This document shows, piece after piece, positions 8,604 to 16,987 of a stretch of 60,210 nucleotides of DNA (position 1 is the first letter of the stretch; each line of letters opens with the position of its first letter). Made by a program: the position numbers and the translations under genes. The DNA comes from JBCCGI01 sp039029355 (GTDB lineage: Bacteria > Planctomycetota > UBA1135 > GCA-002686595), in NCBI GenBank assembly GCA_039029355.1, contig JBCCGI010000050.1:1-60210 (forward strand), read 5' to 3'. A model generated the notes under the pieces. That model worked only from the letters and a program-made list of their open reading frames with translations. It did not search any database and was not told the origin of the DNA.

Positions 8604-9022
8604 CGTTCGGGCGGCGCTCGCTGGGGGGGAGGATGGGAGACTTCGTCCCACTCTATTGCGGCCTACCAAGGGCTTGCAATGACCCCACCCGGCTCCTACC
8701 CGCTTGCACCGTAGGGCCGAGGACGCCCGAAGACGTCGGCTTCCAGGCCGAGCTCGGGAGCCCGCTGACGCCGTCGCGCAGCTGCCCGAAGAGCAGGGCT
8801 CGCCTGCCCGGCGAGCGCGCAGCCCGGGGCCCCGGCTCTCTGCGGCCCCGGACCACTGCGGCCAAGCGAGAGACCGAAACGGGTATACGCGGCGGGTCCT
8901 CACGCCCGATAAGGGGCACAGCGCCAGCGCAACCGGGATCGGTCGGCGAGCGCCCCCGGCCTTTCGTGCCGGTCTGATAGGCTCGAGGCCCCACATCCCG
9001 CGAACCCCCGCCCCGGACCGCA
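8604..9022. other. Divergent intergenic region without a gene (419 bp)
   Basis: This stretch separates two divergently transcribed secreted-protein genes, so it must hold both promoters. I see a perfect 7-bp inverted repeat with a five-base loop at 8798-8816 (GCTCGCC/GGCGAGC) and a 12-bp GC palindrome at 8824-8835. Open frames crossing it have arginine/glycine/serine-rich compositions typical of shadow frames, and I do not call a gene. Confidence 0.5.
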
Positions 9023-11770
9023 ATGCACCCCCATCCCTTTGCCTCCGCCGCCGCAGGTCTCGTTTTCCTCACCGCGCCGCTCGGCGCCCAGTCCGTCGAC
9101 TTCCCGCTGACCGACGGCGGTCGCTATGCGGGGGCGGAGCTGCCGCTCTACCGTCCCGACCTCGACGCGATCCGCGCGCTCACCGCGCGCGATGACGTGC
9201 GCATGAGCGGGGTGCCGCTTCCCGGCGGAGCCGCGGTCGAGCTCGAGCTCACGCGCATCGCGATCGAGGACATCGAGTTCGGCTTCCGGGTCGACGGCGT
9301 CGCGCGGCCGGATCTTCTGGACGGCCTCGATCTGACGGTGTGGAAGGGACGTGTGGCGGGCGATTCGTCCTCCGAGGCGCTGGTCTCCTTCTCGCGCGCC
9401 GGCACGCGCGGCTGGATCCGGACGGCGGGCACGCTTGCGCACCTGCTGCCCCAGCCCGACGAGACCGGGGCGTGGGAGCTCGGCTACTCGATCCTCGCCT
9501 CCGAGGAGGACCTGCGCCGGCTCGGCGAGTCGTTCGAGTTCGAGTGCGGCACCGAGTCGGTCGCGGAGCTCGGGCGCGACGAGCTCGACGGCATTCCGTC
9601 GGGGGGCTCCGGCGGAGCGCCCGGCTTCCTTGCGGCGAGCACGATCGAGCTCTACGGCTGCGACATCGCGGTCGAGACGGACTACCAGCTGAACCAGGTC
9701 TTCGGCGGGAGCCTCAGCGCCGAGACCGCGTACATGACGACGCTCCTCGGCGCGATCAGCGATCGCTACGCCGAGCAGCACCGCACGCAGCTCAACTACC
9801 CCTATCTGCAGTTCTACACCACCTCGTCGGACCCGTGGTCGACGCCGGACGTGAGCGGTAGCACCAGCGCGATGCTCGACGAGTTCGTCGCGGCCTGGCA
9901 GGGCAACCTGCCCGTGCCGGCGGACCTCGGGCACTTCATCTCCGGCGCGTCGCTCGGCGGCGGGATCGCCTACGTCTCGGTGCTCTGCGACGTGGGGGAC
10001 CAGTTCAACTTCGGCGTCAGCGCCAACATCGACGGCTCGGTCGCCTTCCCGGTCGTGCAGGGGCCGCTCAACTGGGACTTCATGGTCATCGCGCACGAGC
10101 TGGGGCACAACTTCGGCAGCCCGCACACGCACGACTACAGCCCGCCGATCGACACCTGTCCGTCGGGCGGCTGCATCAACGATGGCACGATCATGAGCTA
10201 CTGCCATCAGTGCTCCGGCGGCCTCGCCAACATCACGACCTACTTCCATCCCCTCGTCGTCGACCTGATCGCGCCGCAGGTCGACAACTGCCTGCCGCTC
10301 CTGGTCGGGATGACGACGTCGCCGCCCACGGTCGTCCCGCCGGACGTCCCGACGTCGCTGACGCTGGACGTGGTCGGCTCGCCGGTCGGCACGGTCGACC
10401 TGAACTACCGCTTCGATCCGGCGGCGAGCTTCCAGGTGTTGGCGATGACGGACGCCGGCGGAGGCGCGTACACCGCCGACCTGCCGGCCCCGGCGTGCGC
10501 CGACCAGCCGGAGTTCTTCTTCAGCATGACCGACGCCACGCTCGGCCTCGTGTCGACCGAGACCTTCGCCCCCGAGGTGGGCGTGATGACGGTGAGCTTC
10601 GCCGACACCTTCACCGGCGACCTCGGCTGGACCGCCGGCGTGGCCGGCGACGATGCGACCACCGGCGTCTGGGAGCGCGGCGGCCCGCTCGGGACCGCGG
10701 CCCAGCCTTCGGCCGGCCAGGACGACGGCTTCTGCTACTTCACCGGCCAGGGCTCGTCCGGCGGAAGCCTCGGCGAGGAGGACGTGGACGGCGGCAGCAC
10801 GACCCTGGTGTCGCCGGTCATCGACCTCTCGGCGGGGAGCGCGCGGATCTCGTACCAGCGCTGGTACTCGAACACCACCGGCGCGAGCCCGGGTGCGGAC
10901 GTCTTCGAGGTCGAGATCACCGGCGACGGCTCGACCTGGGTCGATGTCGAGACGGTCGGCCCCGGCGGCTCCGAGGCGAGCGGCGGCTGGTTCTATCACG
11001 AGTTCGAGGTCGCGGACTTCATCACGCCGACCGCGAACGTCCAGGTGCGCTTCATCGCGTCCGACCTGGGCTCCGGCTCGATCGTCGAAGCCGCGGTGGA
11101 CGCCTTCCAGGTGTTCACGACGACGTGCGCGGACCCGGCGCCGGTCGCGGCGTTCGGAGCCTCGGTCGCCTCCGGCGAGGCGCCCCTGTCGGTCGACTTC
11201 ACCGACCTCTCCAGCGGCACGGTCGACACCTGGACGTGGACCTTTGGCGACGGCGGTACGTCGAGCCTGCAGAACCCGACGCACGACTACGACCTGCCGG
11301 GCACCTACACCGTCTCGCTGACGACGAGCGGCCCCTTCGGCTCCGACGTCGAGACCAAGCTCGACCACATCGTCGCGGCCAAGCCGCCGCTGGTCGGCAC
11401 GCCCTACGGCTCGACCACGCCGGGCTCGCTGGGGGCTCCCACGATGGAGGCGCACTCCAACCTGACCCCGGGCGCGGCCTTCTACATGGTCGCCGGCAAC
11501 ATGCCGGCCGCGACGACCGGGTTCCTGGCGCTGTCGGTCCACTCGAAGGTCCCGGCCATCGACCTCTCCAACGGGCTGCTGCTCAACGTCAACATCCCGC
11601 TCCTGCTCCTCACCCCGGCGGTCGCCGATGCGAACGGCGAGGCGATCGTGAAGGTCAACATCCCGCCGTCGGCGGCGGGGCTGACGGTGTTCCTGCAGAC
11701 GTTCAACCTGGACGGGGCGGGCGCTGACGACTATGCGTCGTCGCTCGGACGGCAGGTGAACCTGCCGTAG
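9023..11770 (+). CDS. Secreted M12B-like zinc metalloprotease with PKD domain
   Basis: A 915-residue exported protease. Signal peptide residues 1-22 (cleavage after LGAQ). Residues ~25-190 look like a pro-domain. The catalytic domain (~205-430) carries the complete metzincin zinc site HELGHNFGSPH: ligands His358, His362 and His368, with general base Glu359. A Met-turn follows at IMSYC (Met391), with several cysteines likely in disulphides. Residues ~530-695 form a beta-sandwich resembling MAM/jelly-roll modules. A PKD domain lies at ~705-785 (SVDFTDLSSG, WTWTFGDGG, HDYDLPGTYTVSL). The last ~125 residues form a beta-rich tail starting GTPYGSTTPGS. Family members degrade extracellular proteins. 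The start ATG immediately precedes the signal peptide. This is the clearest secreted hydrolase in the window. Confidence 0.92.
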   Translation: MHPHPFASAAAGLVFLTAPLGAQSVDFPLTDGGRYAGAELPLYRPDLDAIRALTARDDVRMSGVPLPGGAAVELELTRIAIEDIEFGFRVDGVARPDLLDGLDLTVWKGRVAGDSSSEALVSFSRAGTRGWIRTAGTLAHLLPQPDETGAWELGYSILASEEDLRRLGESFEFECGTESVAELGRDELDGIPSGGSGGAPGFLAASTIELYGCDIAVETDYQLNQVFGGSLSAETAYMTTLLGAISDRYAEQHRTQLNYPYLQFYTTSSDPWSTPDVSGSTSAMLDEFVAAWQGNLPVPADLGHFISGASLGGGIAYVSVLCDVGDQFNFGVSANIDGSVAFPVVQGPLNWDFMVIAHELGHNFGSPHTHDYSPPIDTCPSGGCINDGTIMSYCHQCSGGLANITTYFHPLVVDLIAPQVDNCLPLLVGMTTSPPTVVPPDVPTSLTLDVVGSPVGTVDLNYRFDPAASFQVLAMTDAGGGAYTADLPAPACADQPEFFFSMTDATLGLVSTETFAPEVGVMTVSFADTFTGDLGWTAGVAGDDATTGVWERGGPLGTAAQPSAGQDDGFCYFTGQGSSGGSLGEEDVDGGSTTLVSPVIDLSAGSARISYQRWYSNTTGASPGADVFEVEITGDGSTWVDVETVGPGGSEASGGWFYHEFEVADFITPTANVQVRFIASDLGSGSIVEAAVDAFQVFTTTCADPAPVAAFGASVASGEAPLSVDFTDLSSGTVDTWTWTFGDGGTSSLQNPTHDYDLPGTYTVSLTTSGPFGSDVETKLDHIVAAKPPLVGTPYGSTTPGSLGAPTMEAHSNLTPGAAFYMVAGNMPAATTGFLALSVHSKVPAIDLSNGLLLNVNIPLLLLTPAVADANGEAIVKVNIPPSAAGLTVFLQTFNLDGAGADDYASSLGRQVNLP

Positions 11771-11779
11771 GGCCGCTCT

Positions 11780-12040
11780 CTAGGGCTCGTAGTTGAAGAG
11801 CTCGTGCCTGGAGCTCTCGCTCTCCGAAGCGAGGTTCCAGGCGCGATGCACCTTGCCCATCGTGTTGGCGGTCAGGCGGCGGCCCTTGAGGGCGCGCGAG
11901 ACCATCTTGTGCGTCAGCTGTTCGTCCGATGCGGCGACGAGGTCGGCGGGGCGGAGGCCCCGGTCGTGCATCAGGCGGGCGAGCGGCTGCTCGCCTAGGT
12001 CGCGCGGGGGAGGGGCGGGAGGCTCGGTAGGGGAGGTCAT
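11780..12040 (-). CDS. Small conserved protein, possible DNA-binding helix-turn-helix
   Basis: Eighty-six residues, cytosolic, with a proline-rich N-terminus. A helical core follows, with QPLARLMHDRGLRPADLV and then SDEQLTHKMVSRALKGRRLTAN. The layout (helix - turn - short helix - basic RALKGRRLT) is similar to an XRE-like repressor fold, and I have an impression of close relatives as a small hypothetical family in planctomycete-like genomes. I cannot name a function. Its codon use matches its neighbours. The ATG at 12040 lacks a ribosome site. It converges on the metalloprotease gene and lies downstream of the sigma-factor fusion gene, separated by 93 bases. Confidence 0.7.
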   Translation of the reverse strand: MTSPTEPPAPPPRDLGEQPLARLMHDRGLRPADLVAASDEQLTHKMVSRALKGRRLTANTMGKVHRAWNLASESESSRHELFNYEP

Positions 12041-12133
12041 GTGCGGTCGGGATCAGGATAGCCGCAGGAGGCGGAGATCGACGTCCGCAGGCTCGAGGAA
12101 GACGAGCCGCGATCGTCCGGCTCCCCGGTCTAC

Positions 12134-14626
12134 CTACCGTACCCGGATCGCGTTCACGCCGGTCCCGCTCAGCTCGACCCCCTGCCGTGCCAGCTCTCGA
12201 CCCTCTGCGTCGAACAGCGCGACCGCACGGCAGCGGTCCGACGCCGCATAGACCGAGCTCTTCCCGTCGACGATCGGAAGCCGCACGATCGAGCGGGCCC
12301 TGCGCGCCTCGAACTCGAAGGCGTTGAGCAGGTCTCCGTCCCCGTCGTAGAGCGCGAAGCGGGTCGCCGAGGTGTGCGGCCCGACCGAGTCCACGCGCAG
12401 GTGGCAGCGGAGCTGCACGACGAGCTCCAGCGCGCTGCGGTCGGCGCCGTCGGGCAGGTCGTGGCGTTCGGGCAGCACGGTCTCACCGCCGACGTGGACC
12501 GCCTCGATGTCGGGGGTGATCGACTCGAACGCGAAGCGGCCGGCGGCGTCGCTGGTCACGTCCGTGCCGCTGAAGCTGGCCGTACTCGGCTCGATGCCCC
12601 GGAATGGGTAGCGCCGGCGGTAGAGGATCCGGCTTGGCGAGAGGAGGACGCCTTCGACCGGCACGCCCGACGCATCGACGACCCGCCCGGTGATGGTCGT
12701 CTTCGGCGCGTCGTCGTCGAAGCGCAGGACTACGTTCGTTCGGCCGGCGGCGACGTTGTGCTCGTGGATCACGCGCATGGTGGAGAGCTCGAACGCGCCC
12801 AGGACGTAGTCCCGCCGCTCCAGCCCGCCGATGCGGAAGCGCCCGTGGTCGTCGGTCCAGCCGCTCCGCGGGTCGCCTCTCTCGCCCTGGGTGACGGCCT
12901 CGACGAAGCTCAGGTACTCGTCGACCTTGCCGAAGTAGGTCGGGTCGTCGATCCAGACCTCGGTCTGGGCGATCGGCTGGCCCTGCGCGTCGAGCACGAC
13001 GCCCTCGATCGCTAGCGGGGGGCTGCCGAGCTGCAGCTCGACGTGCGCGGGCCAGCCGCATTCGTGCGCGTCGGGACCGGCGGGGTCCTCGAGGCGCGCC
13101 GGAAGTCGTCCGGCGGCGGCGGCGACGAGCGACGCTCCGCCGCGCTTGGGCCGCTCCAGCTCGAAGGTGCCGTCGCCGCGGCTCTTCGCCTCCAGGGGGC
13201 CGAGCGCGACCCGCGCGTCGGCGACGGGCTTGCCAAGCTCGTCGAGCACGAGGCCGCGGATCACGTCCCCCTTCGGCGCGGGGGGGACCATGCGGATCAC
13301 GAGGTCGTCGGTCGAGTAGGACGGCAGCTCGATCTCCGCCGTCGGCCAATCCTCGAACGCGGCGCGAATCCGGGCGCCGCGGAGCTGCGGGACGCCGGCG
13401 AGCTCGAACGTGTCGTCGCTCCAGCGCGGGAACCACACCTGCTGCATCGAGCCGTCGAGGATCAGGTCGAGGCTCGCTCGCCACTCGCTGCCGGGGACGA
13501 ACCTCACCGACGCGCCGGCCAGCGTGTCGCCGGCGGCGTCGACGACGCGTCCGCTCACGGTCAGGCGCGGGGCCATCACGACGAGCGCCTCCATGTTCGC
13601 GCGGCGTGGATTCGCGTAGGCGGCCATCACGGTGGTGTAGCCCTGGAGCGCGGCTCCGATCGCACGCTCGCGCTCCGGCATCGGCAGCTCGAAGGCGCCG
13701 GCCGGGTCGGTCTCGATCGCGCGGTCGCGCTCGATCCAGACGCTCGCGTCGGGGAGGCCCGTGCCGTCGGCGTCGACCACCCGCCCGCGGATCAGCGTCG
13801 CGACGTCGGCCGCGACGGGCGGCTCCGGCGCCTCGTCGACCAGCTCCCGCTCCTCCGGCCGATCGTCCACGGCCGCGACCAGGTCGTCGCTCGCGCTGCT
13901 GCCCGGAGGAGCGTCGATCGTCTCCGCAGCGGTCGTGCCCCCGACATCGGGAGGAGAGGCGGCCTCGCCCTCGCCGCGCGCGACGAACCAGATCCCCGCC
14001 ACCACCGCGACCGCCGCCGCGGCCCATATCTTCGCGTTCATCAGAGCTACCCCCAGGATGCTTGCAGCCGCCGCTCCTCCCGCTCCGCGCGCGAGCGGCA
14101 GCAGCCCCGCCACCCAGGCCGAGCGATCGCCGTCGAAGCGGCGATCCAGCCGCTCGCGCAGCTCGGCGAGCGCGCGGGTGATCCGGCTCGACACCGTTGT
14201 CACCGGCACGCCCTCGCGCTGCGCGATCTCACGCGGGGCGAGCCCGTCGAAGAAGCGCAGCACGACGGTCGAGCGGTAGGGCTCGCGCAGGTCCATCACC
14301 TCGTCGACGACGGTGCGGTGGAGCGACATGCGCTCCATCAGCTCGGCGGATGACGGCAGGCCCTCGTCGCGGGCCACCCGCTCCTCGCGGGCCCGGCTGC
14401 GCGCCCCGCCACGCGCCCGCTGCCGCGCCGCGTTGGCGACCACGCGGGTCAGCCAGGCGCGCGGCGAGCGCAGGCCGCTCGGCGGGTGTTCGAGGGCGGA
14501 GACCCAGGCGTCCTGGGCCACGTCGTCCGCCTCGGCGTCGTCGACGACGAGCCGCCGCGCCAGCTCGCGGATCCAGTCCGCTTGGGCGAGGAGGCTCTCG
14601 GCGTCGGGATGGGAGGATGCGGTCAT
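12134..14626 (-). CDS. Membrane-tethered ECF-type sigma factor fused to carboxypeptidase-regulatory-like domains
   Basis: An 830-residue fusion. Residues ~13-70 are sigma region 2 (DDVAQDAWVSALEHP, then PRAWLTRVVANAARQR). Residues ~100-158 are region 4, with EPYRSTVVLRFFDGLAPREIA and a helix-turn-helix VPVTTVSSRITRALAELRERL. A conserved DRSAWVAGLLPLA juxtamembrane stretch (~168-180) leads to one membrane helix (~196-215). A Pro/Ala/Asp-rich linker follows, then roughly five beta-sandwich modules with the GxVVDxxGxPVxxAxV pattern of CarboxypepD_reg/SpaA-like folds (~280-700), and a final beta-rich segment. The predicted topology puts the sigma domain in the cytosol and the tail outside. No separate anti-sigma gene is adjacent, so the tail may itself hold or sense. 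A related protein is encoded at 35650-38178. Confidence 0.88.
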   Translation of the reverse strand: MTASSHPDAESLLAQADWIRELARRLVVDDAEADDVAQDAWVSALEHPPSGLRSPRAWLTRVVANAARQRARGGARSRAREERVARDEGLPSSAELMERMSLHRTVVDEVMDLREPYRSTVVLRFFDGLAPREIAQREGVPVTTVSSRITRALAELRERLDRRFDGDRSAWVAGLLPLARGAGGAAAASILGVALMNAKIWAAAAVAVVAGIWFVARGEGEAASPPDVGGTTAAETIDAPPGSSASDDLVAAVDDRPEERELVDEAPEPPVAADVATLIRGRVVDADGTGLPDASVWIERDRAIETDPAGAFELPMPERERAIGAALQGYTTVMAAYANPRRANMEALVVMAPRLTVSGRVVDAAGDTLAGASVRFVPGSEWRASLDLILDGSMQQVWFPRWSDDTFELAGVPQLRGARIRAAFEDWPTAEIELPSYSTDDLVIRMVPPAPKGDVIRGLVLDELGKPVADARVALGPLEAKSRGDGTFELERPKRGGASLVAAAAGRLPARLEDPAGPDAHECGWPAHVELQLGSPPLAIEGVVLDAQGQPIAQTEVWIDDPTYFGKVDEYLSFVEAVTQGERGDPRSGWTDDHGRFRIGGLERRDYVLGAFELSTMRVIHEHNVAAGRTNVVLRFDDDAPKTTITGRVVDASGVPVEGVLLSPSRILYRRRYPFRGIEPSTASFSGTDVTSDAAGRFAFESITPDIEAVHVGGETVLPERHDLPDGADRSALELVVQLRCHLRVDSVGPHTSATRFALYDGDGDLLNAFEFEARRARSIVRLPIVDGKSSVYAASDRCRAVALFDAEGRELARQGVELSGTGVNAIRVR

Positions 14627-14725
14627 GGTTCCACAGGGGCGATGCCGTGGAACTCCGATCCTAGGCGGGAATCCGAGAATTCTCGCCCGCCGGGCGAGCC
14701 GCCGTCCGCTCCTCGGCCCGGCCCG

Positions 14726-15634
14726 CTACCCGTCTTCGCGCTGGAACCCGAACTGGGTGGGGCGCCCGCCCTTCATGAAGCCGATCGAGGCCGTCAGGCG
14801 ATCCCCCGCAAGCTCGTAGACGATGCGCTGGGGCGAGTCGTGGCGCGGGTTCTCGAACACGGCGCGCGTGCCGCTCAGCTCGGTGAGCACGAACTCGGTC
14901 GGCGAGCCGCCGCCCGGCTGCGCGACGTAGACCAGCCCGCCCTTGCGCTCGACGATGCGCAGGTACTCGAACGCGACCATCCTGCCGCCGCGGACCGTGC
15001 GTGCCACGGCCAGCATCGCTCCGCCGCTCGGCGGGCTCCAGCGCTCCTCGCTGGTCGACTTGCCCGCTCCGACCCAGGCGCCGGCCAGCCACTCCATGTC
15101 GTCGATCGTGGCCTTGGCGGGCTTGGGCAACTCGATGTCGTCCGGGTGGAGGTAGAGCGCCGACGACTCGTATCCGCCCGGCGGGTTGACGGCGACGTGT
15201 ACCAGCATTCCGTCGGGGGTGAGCTCGAAGGCCTTGCGCATCAGAAGGAGGCGCGCGCCGTCCGACGCGTTGACGGTCTCGGTCTCGTACTCGAACAGCC
15301 CGTCCTGCCAGGTGCCGGTGTAGCGCTTGATCTTGTCCCCCTCGGTCACCTCGACGGTCGAGCCGTCGAAGTGCATGCGCTCCTCGTGATCGGTGCGCAC
15401 CCAGACGAGCGCGTCCTCGTCGACGCGCAGCCTGAGCCGCGGGCTCATGGGCGGGCCCTGGTCCTCCGCTGCGCGACCGTCGGTGACGTCCTCGACGTAG
15501 AGCCACTCGCCGTCCAGCTCGCGCAGCTCTTCGTCGATCGGCGTCGAGCGCGGGCCCAACGCCACCGCGGCCGAACCCGCGCCTAGGGTGGTGAGGAGCG
15601 CGAGCGCGGTGGCCGACCAGGTGGGCGATTGCAT
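14726..15634 (-). CDS. Exported DUF6265-like protein
   Basis: A 302-residue protein with a weak signal peptide (residues 1 to ~27, ALALLTTLGAGSAAVA). The first half (to ~160) is a beta-rich domain beginning with LDGEWLYVEDVTDG, reminiscent of lipocalin-like TIGR03067 domains. The second half (~175-295) matches the pattern I know for DUF6265: WLAGAWVG, ERWSPPSGGAMLAVARTVRGGR, FEYLRI, GLVYVAQPGG, then FENPRHDSPQRIVY. Both halves are probably ligand-binding barrels, and no reaction is known. The ATG at 15634 has a GGAAGGGAC ribosome-like site on its strand. The sigma-factor fusion gene starts 99 bases further along on the same strand, so co-transcription is possible. Confidence 0.8.
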   Translation of the reverse strand: MQSPTWSATALALLTTLGAGSAAVALGPRSTPIDEELRELDGEWLYVEDVTDGRAAEDQGPPMSPRLRLRVDEDALVWVRTDHEERMHFDGSTVEVTEGDKIKRYTGTWQDGLFEYETETVNASDGARLLLMRKAFELTPDGMLVHVAVNPPGGYESSALYLHPDDIELPKPAKATIDDMEWLAGAWVGAGKSTSEERWSPPSGGAMLAVARTVRGGRMVAFEYLRIVERKGGLVYVAQPGGGSPTEFVLTELSGTRAVFENPRHDSPQRIVYELAGDRLTASIGFMKGGRPTQFGFQREDG

Positions 15635-15836
15635 TGACGGAGTCCCTTCCGAGTTGCGTTTCGTGCGAACGGCGTAGGCGCGCTGCGTCGAGCTCGAGCA
15701 GCGCGCGGATGCTCCACCGTCAGCCCGGTTCGGGCCATCCAGACCCCGATTCCGGGCTTCGTGCCCACCCTACTCCGGGCCCGCCGTCGCGCCAAGTCGG
15801 GAAGACCAGCGGCCCGGGTCCGCGGTCGGACGCGAG

Positions 15837-16967
15837 CTAGGGGGCGGCGGACCCGGGGACGGGCAGGCCGCTGGGAACCGAAGCGGGCACGTCCTGGTTG
15901 AAGTTCGTGTCCGTCAACGCCTCGAGGAAGGCGATCAGCGCGAGCTTCTGCTCCTCGGTCGCCTCGAAGGGCTCGATGTCGACCTTCGGGACGCTTGGAT
16001 GCAGGCTCTCGCCGGCCGCGTAGAAGTCGATCACCTCTTCCAGCGTCGCGAGCGTCCCGTTGTGCATGTAGGGCGCGGTCAGCTCGACGTTGCGCAGGCT
16101 GACGGAGCGGAAGTTGAACTTGCCCGCGCCGTCGTCCTCTTCGAGGAGGTCCGGGTGCGGCGCCACGCCGAGCTTGCGCAGGGTCCAGTTGCTCAGCATC
16201 TGGCCGTTGTGGCAGTCGCTGCAGTCGGCCTGGTCGAAGAGCTCCATCCCCAGCTGCTGCTGTTCGGTCATCGCGCTCTCGTCGCCGCGCATGAAGAGGT
16301 CGAAGGGCGAGTCGCGCACGACCAGCGTCCGCACGTAGGTGGCGAGCGCGTGGGAGAGGCGCGTCTCGTCGATACCGCCGGGCCCGAACGCCTCCTCGAA
16401 GAGCTCGACGTACTCGTCGATCGCGGCGAGGCGTGCGATCGTCTGGGGGAGTGCTTCCTCCTCGAGCAGCGAGCTGCCGCGCATCTCCGCGGCGTTCGCG
16501 ATCGGTTGCAGCACCTGGGCTTCGAGGCTCTTCGTCCGGTGGTCCCAGAACATGGGGGCGGTGTTCGGGTTGAATCCGCCCCCGGTACCGGACAGCCCGT
16601 TGAAGCCGACGTTCAGCAGCGAGGGAGCGTTGCGCCCGACGTGCGGGAACTCGCTCCCCGGGACCCGGTCCGGGCCGAGCCCGGTGCCGCCGACGCCGAT
16701 CGCGAGGGCGAGCCCGTCCGAGTACGCGAACTCCGGGTGGTGGCACGTCGCGCACGCCACGTCTCCGTCGGTGGACAGGATCGGGTCGAAGAAGAGGAGC
16801 CGGCCGAGGTCGGCCTTCTCATCGGTGATGGGGTTCGACGCGGGGGCCTTGACCTCGGCGTCGAGCGCCGCGAGGCCGACCTCTCCGTAGCCGCCGTCGT
16901 CGCCATCGTCGCAGGAGGCGAGCACGAGAAGCGAGGCGAGTCCGAGGCGTGCGGTCACGTGTTTCAT
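15837..16967 (-). CDS. Di-heme cytochrome c peroxidase / MauG-family lipoprotein
   Basis: A 376-residue periplasmic redox protein. The N-terminus is a lipoprotein signal (LVLASC, lipidated Cys19). Two c-type heme sites are present: CATCHH (Cys72-His76) in the N-terminal domain and CSDCHN (Cys249-His253) in the C-terminal domain. The family hallmark YMHNGTLATLEEVIDFY (from Tyr300) follows. Family members reduce hydrogen peroxide with electrons from small cytochromes, or oxidise protein side chains as in MauG; sequence alone does not decide which. The gene follows the membrane protein at 16988-18130 by 20 bases on the same strand, so they are likely one operon, divergent from a two-component system. 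Confidence 0.92.
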   Translation of the reverse strand: MKHVTARLGLASLLVLASCDDGDDGGYGEVGLAALDAEVKAPASNPITDEKADLGRLLFFDPILSTDGDVACATCHHPEFAYSDGLALAIGVGGTGLGPDRVPGSEFPHVGRNAPSLLNVGFNGLSGTGGGFNPNTAPMFWDHRTKSLEAQVLQPIANAAEMRGSSLLEEEALPQTIARLAAIDEYVELFEEAFGPGGIDETRLSHALATYVRTLVVRDSPFDLFMRGDESAMTEQQQLGMELFDQADCSDCHNGQMLSNWTLRKLGVAPHPDLLEEDDGAGKFNFRSVSLRNVELTAPYMHNGTLATLEEVIDFYAAGESLHPSVPKVDIEPFEATEEQKLALIAFLEALTDTNFNQDVPASVPSGLPVPGSAAP

Positions 16968-16987
16968 TGCGGTCCGGGGTTCCGGGT

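Noticed and set aside
8900..11542. 880-codon open frame on the minus strand opposite the metalloprotease
   Set aside because: Composition is Arg/Ala/Gly/Asp-repetitive with no domain, and it is a GC-rich mirror of the plus-strand gene, which has a signal peptide, a zinc site and a PKD domain.
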